The position numbers were made by a program, and so were the translations under genes. The notes under the pieces are model-generated. The model was not told the DNA's origin, did not search any database, and saw only the letters and a list, made by a program, of their open reading frames with translations. 64,000 bases of DNA. It comes from Lunularia cruciata. Lineage: Eukaryota > Streptophyta > Marchantiopsida > Lunulariales > Lunulariaceae. This document shows positions 28,137 to 37,371 of the stretch, in pieces (position 1 is the first letter of the stretch; the number at the start of each line of letters is the position of its first letter). The stretch covers positions 55,614,001 through 55,678,000 of the forward strand of contig OX419757.1 of NCBI GenBank assembly GCA_948567375.1, written 5' to 3'.

Positions 28137-28259
28137 CGCGCCAAAAGCTTCAGTCGGTGGTGCTCTGACGGGATGGGATCTCGCGGGAGAGAGATCTCTC
28201 TCCCTCTTTCCCGCGAGAGGTCTGGCGCCAAAGAGCTAGAGATTCAGTGGCGCGGGAAA
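28137..28259. promoter_or_regulatory. Cluster of four E2F-like sites upstream of ORC5
   Basis: Four matches to the E2F/DP consensus TTTSSCGC lie within 123 bp: CGCGCCAAAA at 28137-28146 (reverse orientation), TTTCCCGC at 28207-28214, GGCGCCAAA at 28224-28232 (reverse) and GCGGGAAA at 28252-28259 (reverse). E2F control of ORC genes at G1/S is established in plants and animals. Assigning these sites to ORC5, whose ATG is about 0.8 kb away, is inference; a 5' UTR intron or a divergent transcript could account for the distance. Confidence 0.6.
28180..28217. repeat. Small inverted repeat inside the E2F cluster
   Basis: CTCGCGGGA at 28180-28188 is exactly complementary to TCCCGCGAG at 28209-28217. 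The 20-base loop itself contains a GAGATCTC-type palindrome. One arm overlaps the TTTCCCGC site, so the other arm offers a second, weaker half-site. Confidence 0.7.
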
Positions 28260-28330
28260 TGCCGGGGCTGAAATCAAGCATTCAAACTCTAAAGGTTCTC
28301 AATCCCAGCAGCTTCAGGTTCCCCAACCTG
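28259..28330 (+). other. Possible first coding exon of a divergent gene
   Basis: An ATG directly after the last E2F-like site opens 24 codons (MPGLKSSIQTLKVL, then Ser/Phe/Arg-rich), ending at a good donor (CTG|GTAAGA). The composition resembles an organelle transit peptide. No second exon was found before the retrotransposon region, so this may be a relic or chance. Confidence 0.2.
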
Positions 28331-29050
28331 GTAAGAAACCGGAGTAACAGTCCAGATACACCATGGTAGAAACCAATGAAACCAAAATCCCCAGTTTTCA
28401 TGTCCTGAAAGCAGCTTTTCTCCAATCCGTTATCTTCACTATGGGCCGATAAAATTTATAGTTTATCACTTCTCTCTTCCTTCCTTATGTGGATTCTCTT
28501 TTATTGTAATTTTCCCATATTTTCTGTATTCCGGACATTAAAATGGAGTGCGTATAACTTTTATAAGGAAAGAAATCATCGTGTCTTCTTTGGGAGTAGT
28601 CATGCTAGTTATCCAAGCACTTACTTGAGGTTCGTGTACATCAAAATAGAACTTGAAAATCTATCGTCCTAGAGCCACACCGAGTTCAAGAGGATGGTCC
28701 AGCTATGGCTGTCGAGCTATGAAAGCAGACACGGACGAGGCTGAGGTATGTGATTGAACTAGTTCAGCAGTTCGTTACAGAGAGCAGCTGGTTACAAGGG
28801 GATTAATTTCAGGTCGCACAGGGTTAAGCTATAATACAAGCCGAGAGATAACTGACTTCCTTCTATGTTCCTGCATGGGCGGCTATGGGGTTGAAGGACG
28901 ATCGTGAGGTGGGCTTCGGAAATTGACAGGAAAGGGATCGAGTCAATTGAACCGCTTGAAGTGAGAGAGCGTTAGTGCGGTGATTAGTGCAGAGCTTAAG
29001 CGTTAAGGTGTGAGACTCGGGGTAGGCGTGCGAGTCAGGAGCGTGAGAAC
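28331..29050. other. Transition zone between genes and retrotransposons
   Basis: No gene, RNA or clear repeat was recognised. Composition is intermediate between the genic left side and the AT-rich transposon region to the right. Confidence 0.4.
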
Positions 29051-29290
29051 TAAGAGCAAGTACTTAGTCCTCGTGAAAATTTTAGAACAGGAAATCCTGG
29101 CCCAACAATACATAATCCGGCTTGCAATTTTACTCAATTGTGAGAACTGGGACGGAGGTCTATGGCACGGTAAGAGCAAGTACTTTGTCCGTGTCAAAAT
29201 TTTGGAACAGGAAATCCTAGTCCAACAATACATAATCCGGCTTGCACATTTACTCAATCGTGAGAATTGGGACGGAGCTCTATGGCATGG
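29051..29290. repeat. 120-bp tandem duplication
   Basis: Two copies with an exact 120-bp period (29051-29170 and 29171-29290) differ by about a dozen substitutions. Because 120 is a multiple of three, both strands show a frame with a 40-residue peptide repeated twice. No known protein matches and there is no sign of selection on the frame. Confidence 0.85.
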
Positions 29291-29581
29291 GACTTCATTT
29301 AATCCCAAGTGAGAACCCATGGATCCTTTGAGCATTCAGGGCACATTAAAATACCAAGCTTAGGGTTATGGAAAAAGAGTTAACTAGCTCGTGCATGGGT
29401 AATTTGGTTTGGAAGTGCAAGGTCCAGCAAGTGAGCAGCCAAGAGTGAGCAGTAGCGTGAGTAGCAAGAGAATACTATTGCTGCTCTGCAAAAATGCCAT
29501 CGGATCAGGCGTGCTGGTTCATTATAGCAATGGGACATGCTCGAGGAGGTGAGTTCACTTCTTCTTCTTGAAGTAGTGGAC

Positions 29582-29699
29582 TGCTCCCTAGCCCCAAACC
29601 CGATAGGGATGGGAACTGCAACACTTGAAGTTGTCAGTCTAAATCATGACTTCAAGTGTTGCAGTTCCCATCCCTGTCAAGTTTGGGGCTAGGAAGCAA
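29582..29699. repeat. Long near-perfect hairpin (about 50-bp arms, 17-base loop)
   Basis: The left arm, 29582-29631, is complementary to 29649-29699. The inner 26 bases pair perfectly, and further out the few differences are mostly transitions. The loop is 17 bases. A transcript would fold into one stem of about 50 bp, the size of a short plant miRNA precursor or a young foldback/MITE. No known miRNA sequence is recognised. Confidence 0.75.
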
Positions 29700-29783
29700 C
29701 ATGTTTTTGGCTAGGTAGAGAAGGTGGACCTAATTGTAGTTTTGATCTTGGAGGAGGCAAAGGGGAGATTTTGAGTCCGAGTT

Positions 29784-30229
29784 ATGCTTCTCTCTCTTTT
29801 GTTTCTTATCTTTTCTTTGTGCTTGCTTGTTTTTTTCTCACTTTTATCCTTTCTTGTTTTCCCCTTTTGTGATCGGATCTACAGTATTTGTTTACTATGT
29901 TGCACTCTTTTGTCATGGTATTCTCTTTGTACTCGTGTGCATGTTTCTACTTTCAATAGTCTATTCCCATATGCCCCCTTTTTCTTCCTTTCCACAGGAC
30001 CAACCAGGGACTATTGTAGGTGTTATTCCTCATCTGGCATCCCATACCCCGTATGTGCAAGCAACGAGTCAACCTTTACATCAAATTTTTAAACACACGC
30101 CCATATTTTCTCATGTTTATCTAGATGGAGTCCCTTCCATGTCACATATTTTTTCTCTACCAATAGTGGACCCTACTAGGGGAATCATAGGGGTGATTCT
30201 CCTATGGAGGATGCCTATAATACTCCGGG
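29784..30229 (+). other. Transposon-like sequence of unknown coding content
   Basis: A frame covering most of this stretch begins with a hydrophobic, Phe/Leu-rich part and ends in a Pro/His-rich part. It lies just outside an inverted LTR (30230-30780), where the 5' interior of a minus-strand element would be expected. Near 30,206-30,225 the minus strand reads GTATTATAGGCATCC, a weak relative of the primer-binding site used by element B. No domain is recognised. Confidence 0.25.
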
Positions 30230-30780
30230 GACAAGAGAACTCTCCAAGAAGATACAAAAGAGAAAAACACAGGTTTCACACTCAATCCTCCAATGCCCCA
30301 ACAGAGCACCTTCTCTTTATTATATAGCAAAGAGCATCCCCTCAAAGGAAGCTCCATCCTTGGATTAGATACATAGATTGGTGACCTGTCAGCAAGCTCC
30401 ATCCTTGGATTAGTTGTTTGGATGGGTGACATGTTAATTCTTGTCCTATCTAGTTGGTCAATTCTTTGTCCTATCTAGTTTGACCAAAGAGAATTTTCCT
30501 GTAAGGGGCTTAGAATCACGTGGGTGAGGTACCGTTGGAACGCTCTTGATGAGACAAACCATAGGGGGAGAAGGCAAATCATTTTCCCTTGAGGGGGAGG
30601 AATCTTTCCATTTTCAAGGTCTAATTCATATGTTTAGGCCTCCAAAATTGGCTCTAAAATTTTCAGGCTATTTTTGACTTTTGCACTATTAGTAGAAGTA
30701 CTCTTTTGGTGACACCTTTATGTGATCTACCTAGCCCATTGTACACAATATCCTTCTAGATGTTACCAAGCCAATCTTCA
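30230..30780 (-). repeat. LTR of element-B family, minus orientation
   Basis: The reverse complement of this segment matches 31026-31571 along nearly its full length with frequent substitutions and small indels. Shared phrases include the LTR start TTGGCTTGGTAA and the internal ACTAATCCAAGG. The two copies form a head-to-head inverted pair around a 245-bp spacer. Confidence 0.75.
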
Positions 30781-31025
30781 CCTTTAGATAATATGTCTAG
30801 CTGCTTGTATTACAATGCACCACCATGTGTCCATCCTATCTCCCCTCTTGTTATCATGGACTCTTCATATCCTCCCTCCATCTCAAGCCTTCCTCCTACC
30901 CCTTCAACCCACCCTCAAGATTAGTCTCCCATTCTTGCCTCTCCCTTTGGATCATTCTCTTGCACTTGGGCCCTCAACATATCCATATATCCCACTAATA
31001 CCATTAACTAGACAGATTATCTAGA

Positions 31026-31571
31026 TGTAGAAATTGGCTTGGTAATATATTTAAAGATATTATATATGATGATCTAAAGTAGATCAGATAGAGATTTCAC
31101 CACAAGAGTACTTCCACTAATAGGGCAAAGGTCAAAAACACATGAAAAACTTTAGAGCTAATTTTGGAAGCCTAAATAGATCAATTAGGCCTAAAAAAGT
31201 GGAAGATTCTCCTCTTGTTTGTCTCATCCAAATATTTCCAATGGTATCTCACTCATGTTATTTTGTGCATCCTATAGGAAGATTCTCCAAAGATTCCCTT
31301 TGGTCAAACTTGTTTAACTAACAAAATAGGACAAATATTGACATATCACCAATCCATACAACTAATCTAAGGGTGGACCTTGCTACCGTATTACCAATCC
31401 ATATATTTAATCCAAGGGTGTAGCTCCCTTTGAGTGAATCCTTTTTGTTATATAACAAAGACCAGGTGTTCCTTTTGGGGCACTAGAGTATTGAGGAATG
31501 AAACCTTGTGTTTCTCTTGTGGCTTTTTTATTGTTTTTCTCTTGGAGTTTCTTTTGCTTCAAAACTTTACA
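31026..31571 (+). repeat. 5' LTR of element B
   Basis: It begins TGTAGAAATTGG and ends CTTTACA, the TG...CA form of LTR ends, and is followed one base later by a primer-binding site. Length is 546 bp. The matching 3' LTR was not found in the window; only the inverted copy at 30230-30780 is present. Confidence 0.75.
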
Positions 31572-31572
31572 A

Positions 31573-31587
31573 TGGTATTAGAGTAGG
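31573..31587 (+). promoter_or_regulatory. Primer-binding site of element B (initiator tRNA-Met type)
   Basis: TGGTATTAGAGTAGG is close to the consensus TGGTATCAGAGC, which is complementary to the 3' end of initiator tRNA-Met, and sits one base after the LTR end. Confidence 0.7.
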
Positions 31588-31667
31588 TATTTTAATCCAA
31601 GTGAGTGGATCACCTTTCTTGGAGGAACACGGGCTATTGAGATTTAGTAATATTGAGAGGAGAAAAT

Positions 31668-31963
31668 TTTAACAATATTGAGTTTAGCAATGAAGTTAGT
31701 CAGGGCTATCAAAGTAGCAAATATGCCAAACTAGTCTAGAATATTGTAGAAGGAAGCTTCTTGAGAAGCTTCCTACTTAACTTGGTTTGCACTCCAAGAA
31801 AGTGGCTCAAGGAAGCTTTTTAAGAAATTTCTCAAGAGCCTTGTATACTCCCTATAAATACTAGAGCTAAAGCTCATGCTAAGCATTCAAAGTTTCCCAC
31901 ACTCAAGTATCCCAATGTGATCATTCAGTCTCCTATTTCTCTCCTCAATCTTGGTCTTTTATA
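31668..31963 (+). repeat. 5' LTR of element A
   Basis: It aligns to the 3' LTR at 36960-37371 (shared GAGCCTTGTATACTCC, CTATAAATAC and CAAGTATCCCAATGTGATCA). CTATAAATA is a good TATA box. Its first bases have decayed from TG to TT. Confidence 0.85.
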
Positions 31964-31964
31964 T

Positions 31965-31979
31965 TGGTATTAGAGTAAG
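31965..31979 (+). promoter_or_regulatory. Primer-binding site of element A
   Basis: TGGTATTAGAGTAAG immediately follows the 5' LTR and resembles the initiator tRNA-Met site TGGTATCAGAGC; the single change in the core is C to T. Confidence 0.75.
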
Positions 31980-32234
31980 AATGGGATGGATGAAATTTAT
32001 GGACTACCAAATCCATTTCTGCCAAACCATTGGGTTTTTTGTGTTTGTGTACTACCCAAGCATCACTTCATACAATTCATCATCTCACATTTTGGACAAA
32101 ATTTTCTAAATGCAGTCACCTTGTTTAAGGAACCTTTAGTACTTTTGGTTGTAACTTATGGAGAACGGTGGACGTGTTGCACCTATGTGTTGGTAAATTA
32201 GATAAATTGGTGGTAGGGTGATAGAGTAGTAGCC

Positions 32235-33080
32235 ATGGTGGCAATGCCCAAGGTTATCATTGCTATGCATCAACAAATCAAGCACCTTACTCAATTATTG
32301 GATGAACGAGACCAACAACAACAAGAGCATGTAGAGAGACACCATTTTGAGAAGGAGAAGACCAAATTCAATTTCCAAAACCCAAAGTATTTGATGGAAA
32401 GAATCTCTCAGGTGTAGTGGAGAATTTTGTATTTGATTGTGAACATTATTTTGAGGCTACAAATCTTCAAGATGAATAGAAAAAACTCTCTTAGCTTCAA
32501 TCCAATTGGATAGAGTAGCAAAGCTAATGTTGCGATTTTGAGTGGAGCAAGCTAAAAGGCAATTTGTTGCACCAATCTTGATATGGGAAGAATTCAAGGG
32601 TGCAATAATTGGGTGATTACAAGCAATAAATGCTACACAAGTTGCACAAGATACATTAGCAAAGTTGAAGTAGGTTGGTTCTATAAGAAGCTACATCGTG
32701 CAATTCAAGAACACCATTATGCAAATTCCATATATAATGGATGGTGAAGATCTAGATCAACTTGTAAGGGGCTTGAAGTCATGAACCAAATTAGAAGTGA
32801 CTCAGCAAGAACCAAAATACTTAGAAGAAGCTATGAAGCTAGTAGAGCACTTTGATTCCTTGGTTGCAACAACTTGTTCTTGACCTCAATCTTCACAAAA
32901 CTAACTAGCACATTACACACATGTGGAGGAGTCATCACCAATGGAGAGTGATGCTATCTAATAGAGACCACTTAGTATAGCAAGTTGGGAAAGATTGTGG
33001 TAAAATGTGGTTGCTTTTATTATTGCCAGGTTGGACATCGCATTGCTGAATGTCCACTCAAGAATAAGCAATCTTGACAA
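32235..33080 (+). pseudogene. gag: gag of element A (degenerate)
   Basis: Broken capsid/nucleocapsid frame. A Gln-rich helix with EHVERHHFEKEKTKFNF near 32,300 is followed by a retrotransposon-gag core with EEAMKLVEHF near 32,835. A zinc-knuckle-like stretch, CFYYCQVGHRIAEC, lies near 33,015-33,055, with spacing CX3CX3HX4C rather than the usual CX2CX4HX4C. Several stops and shifts interrupt it. Confidence 0.7.
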
Positions 33081-33199
33081 ATTGCACAAATGGAAGTTGT
33101 GGAGTGGAATGTTCAAGAAAACAAGGAATCCTAGTAGGAGATTTTGAGCCACCTACTAGGAATTTGATTAGTTCCAATGGGATTGAAGGCTTGACCTAT

Positions 33200-36100
33200 G
33201 CAAGTTTGTTTCACTTGCAAAGTACAATATCTTATTGTGATTGTAGGATTTTGGTTGATTATGGAAGTTCAAAGAATTGCATCTTTATGCAATTAGCAAA
33301 GAAATTGAGTATTCCTATCAAGCCAGTAATTAGAAGTAGATTGATGATTACGGATGGTACAAAGGGTTTTTCATTCTGTACCTTACATCCTATTACCTTC
33401 AAGATTGGGAAGGGAGTATTTGGAGTATATGAGGTTTGTAGTGGCACCTCTATACTATGATGTCATTTTGGGTTTGCCTTAGCTTGAACGTCATAAGTTT
33501 CAATTTGATTGGAACCAAAAACAATTCAAGTACAACACCAAGGTAGGAATTTCCAATTAGGTTGTCTGGCATCTTTGAGTAAGACACCTAAGAATAGTCA
33601 ATCCCAAGATGGGAAGTTTGTCAAGAAAGTAGCCATAGAGCAAGCTTTCAAGAAAGACAAGTCCCTAGATGAGAAGTTTGTTAGCAAAGCAACTATAGAG
33701 CAAGCTTTGGAGGAATATAAGTTTGTTTTTGTCGTATGGATCAAGCCGATTGCACAAGGAGAATCTAAAGAGGATCAAGAGCCTCACCAAGCAATGGTTG
33801 ATCAAATAATTTAGGAGTTTGCGGATGTGTTTCTAGATGATCTGTCCATGGGATTACCCTTTGATTGTGATATACCCTTCAAGATTGAGTTATTGCCAAG
33901 GAGTACTCCAATGAGTTGATCAATCTATCAGCTCTCACCAAAGGAGTTGGAGGAATTACAAACAACACTTAAATTTTTTTTGGAGAAGGATTTCATATGA
34001 TATAGTACATCTCCTTGGGGAGCACCAATACCGTTCATTCCAAAGAAGGATGGAGGACTTCATTTTTGTATCAATTATTGTGGGTTCGATAAACAAACAG
34101 TGAAGAATGCATATCCTTGCTTCAAATTGATGACTTGCTTGATCAATTGAGTGGAGCATGATACTTCTCCAAGTTGGATCTTTGTAATGGCTATTGGCAA
34201 AACACCATTGATAGGGAGGATGTGCAAAAGACTACCTTTTGCACAAGGTTTGGGCAATTTGAATGGAGAGTTCTACCTTTTGGGCTCATTAATGCTCCAA
34301 CAATCTTCATGGATCATATGCATTAGGTGTTGGATGGACTATTGGACCGATACATGGTGGTGTTCTTGAATGATCTTTTAATCTATAGCAAGACAGAGGC
34401 AAGACATGTAAATCATGTGCAAGAAGTCCTAAGGCGACTATGTCAATGGAAGTTTTATTGCAAGAAGTCAAAGTGTGCCTTTGGCAGAAAGAAGTAACCT
34501 TCTTGGGTCACAAGATCTCATCAAAAGGGATCAAGATGGAAGAGGAGAAAATCAAGGCCATTATTGATTGGCCTACTCCAAAGGATGCCACAAAGGTGCG
34601 AGCATTTAATGGATTGGCAAGTTTTTACCAACAATTCATCCACCATTATGTGCATGTTGTAACACCATTGATCAACCTTTTGGAGAAAAACTCAAGCTTT
34701 CAATGGATCTCCAAGCATGAAGAAGCATTTTAGAAGCTGAAACATATGGTGTCTTCAAGACCAATTCTTCAAGCATATGATCCTCAACTACCTTGTGTGG
34801 TTGACCTTGATGCTTCTAACTTTACCATTGGAGATGTGTTGTAGCAAGAATTCCAAGATGGATTACATCCCATTGCCTTTGTGTCTTGTTGATTAAACAC
34901 CACAAAAAAATTGTACTCTACACAAGATCAAGAATAACTAGCAATGGTATATGCTACCAAGGTATGGAGGCATTATCTCTTGGGGAAACAAGTGATCATG
35001 CAAACCAATCACAAATCCTTGTTGTAGACATTATATTTGGAACACATGAAGAGCCAACATCATCAATGGGAGGAGCAACTCCAATTGTTTGAGATCAAAC
35101 TTGAGTACAAACTAGGTTGGTTCCATGCTATCCTTGATGCCTTATCTGACAACCTGATTTGAAGTCTCTTCCTCTCATCACAACAACCATTATAATGGTG
35201 TCTATTGATTCCAGGTCCAAAACAAGTTTAGGTCAACTCTACAACAAGATCCCTTCTTTCATATGGTACATGGTCATCTTGCAACATGTGATAAGGCATA
35301 AAACACCTTCTCCTTCAAAGAAGACCTTCTATTCCATGAGGACTAGATATATGTTCCAACCAAGGGTGACTTCCAAATTTTGTGCCTCCAAGAAACCCAT
35401 GACTTACCAATCGTTGGTCACATGGGTGTAGACAAGACCTTGGATACCCTCCAACGCCAATGGTTGTGGCCTAACATGGCATAAGATGTTTGAGAGTTTG
35501 TCCAATCATGTAAGCGCTATCAATGCAACAAGGCTAGCAACCAAAAACTAAGTGTACTCCTTCAACCACTCCTATTCCATATGCTTGATGGGAACACGTG
35601 AGCTTAGATCTCATCACGTCCTTGCCGAAGACAAAGCAAGACCACATAGCAATTGTGGTGTTTGTAGATAAGATTAGTAAGCAAATCCATTTAACGCCAA
35701 CCTTTGATATCGTGGATGCTCCAACATTGGCGTAGATCTACTTTGACACTATCTTCAAGCATCATGGGATACCTCATGTACTCATCTTTGATCGTGATCC
35801 TTGATTTACTAGGAAATTTTGGCAAGTGCTCTTCCAAATACTCAACACCAAGCTTGCTTTTTCCATGGCCTATCATCCTTAAACTGATGGAAAAAATGAA
35901 CATGAAAATTGCACCTTGGAGGATATGCTTTGTGAATTTGCAAACATCCACCATACCAATTGGGATGAATGTCTTGTGGTTGTGGAGTTTGCATAAAATA
36001 ATTCCAAATAGGTAAGCATCAGATTCTCTCCTTTCTTCCTCAATTTTGGCTAAGATCCACTTGTTCATGATTCCATTCTTACTCCTCTTTGATCTCATGT

Positions 36101-36930
36101 CCCTCATACTTCCACTTTCTTGACCACCATATCCAAATCCCTCCAACAAGCCAAATCTCATCTCCTTGTTGCTCAAAATTGGTAAAAAAAAAATATGGAC
36201 CATTGTCATTGTCATCTCACCTTTCAAGTCGGTGATAAGGTCATGCTCTCCTTTAGTAACCTACCCCTCTCACTTGATACCCAAGTTCATAAACTTACTC
36301 CTAATTGAATATGACCCTTTGATGTCACATAAATCATTCCTCTTGTTCCTTATTGACTTACTTTGCCTTGTCATATGCGTATCCACCATGTCTTTCATAT
36401 TTCCAAGTTGAAACCCTTTATCCCTAATCCATCTTCTTGTTCCTCTTGTGTCCAACCTCCTCCTCCTCCCATCCCTATCAATGGTCAAGAGGAATACAAA
36501 GTGGATTGTATCCTTGCGCGTCACCACATTCAATGAGATTGCCAACAACATACAAAGTACAAAGTCCTTTGGAAAGGGTATCCTCTTCATGATGCCACTT
36601 CATCATGATCCTCTTCATGATGCAATCCATAAGAGAGAAATCACATTAGGTGATGTTTCTTTGGATTCTCCAGTTGTGTGTAGACCATACAACTTGCAAA
36701 GCTTGGATATCTTAGGTGCGGTAGGGCAGATTTCTCATATAGACTCTCTTGGGGCTTAGCTCCAAGTTACCTTTTTTGTCTCTCCCTTGTACGGCTTGAT
36801 GGGGTCTTCCCATCCTTCACTTTTCCTATGTTGTCACCTTTTTCTCTTCATGATGCCACTTGGGAACCTCTTTCTCATCTTTGGAATGCACAAATGACTC
36901 TCCAAGAGTTTGAAGCTTCAATGGCAACAA
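33200..36930 (+). pseudogene. pol: pol of element A: protease, RT, RNase H, integrase, chromodomain (degenerate)
   Basis: Protease motif ILVDYGSS (usually DSG) lies near 33,250. RT runs about 33,830-34,430, with [14 protein letters not shown] near 34,020 and VFLNDLLIY near 34,360, where the family has Y/F-x-DD: one catalytic Asp is now Asn. RNase H (about 34,790-35,150) starts VVDLDASNFTIG. Integrase (about 35,400-36,010) has the zinc-finger part CKRYQC and the core phrases DLITSLPK and FDRDP. A chromodomain with KVLWKGYPLHDATWEP-type sequence ends the polyprotein but is split by a 261-bp insertion. Stops are mostly former glutamine codons. Confidence 0.8.
36583..36861. repeat. Insertion in the chromodomain flanked by an 18-bp direct repeat
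   Basis: CTCTTCATGATGCCACTT occurs at 36583-36600 and again at 36844-36861. Removing one copy plus the 243 bases between them restores the chromodomain order (…YPLHDAT / WEPL…). The interior shows no domain. An 18-bp duplication is longer than LTR or most DNA transposons make and is in the range of SINE/LINE insertions or a slippage duplication. Confidence 0.6.
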
Positions 36931-36959
36931 GGGAGTCACCAACTAGCGGTGGAGGAATA

Positions 36960-37371
36960 TGTAACACTATGGAGTTTAGCAATGAAGTTAGTTAAGTTTA
37001 ACAAAATAGCAAATAGGCCAAATTAGTCTAGAATATTCTAGAAGTATCTAGGAAGCTTCTTGGAAAGCTTTCCAACTAGCTTAGCTTGCACTCTAAATAG
37101 AAATTTTTTAGAAGGAAGCTTCTAGAAGTTTCCAATTAGCTTAGCTTGCACGCCAAGTAGACAGCTTCTTGAGAAGCTTCCTGGTTAACTTGGCTTGCAT
37201 TCCAAGAAATCGGCTCAAGGAAGCTTCTTGAGACGCATCTCAAGAGCCTTGTATACTCCCTATAAATACCAAAGCCAAAGCTCATGCTAGGCATTTGGAG
37301 TTTCTCACACTCAAGTATCCCAATGTGATCATACATTCTTCTATTTCTCTCCTCAATCTTAGCCTTTTACA
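36960..37371 (+). repeat. 3' LTR of element A
   Basis: It starts TGTAACACTATGG directly after a purine-rich tract (GGTGGAGGAATA) and ends CTTTTACA. It contains an extra block of about 115 bp relative to the 5' LTR, made of repeated TTAGCTTGCAC and GAAGCTTCT phrases. Confidence 0.85.

Larger units (their letters stand above)
31668..37371 (+). mobile_element. Element A, Ty3/gypsy chromovirus with both LTRs
   Basis: A 5.7-kb element with LTRs at 31668-31963 and 36960-37371. The order is primer-binding site, gag, protease, reverse transcriptase, RNase H, integrase, chromodomain, which is typical of plant chromoviruses. The 3' LTR is about 115 bp longer because of internal duplications of AAGCTTCT-type blocks. 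LTR divergence and many stop codons show an old, inactive copy. Confidence 0.85.
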
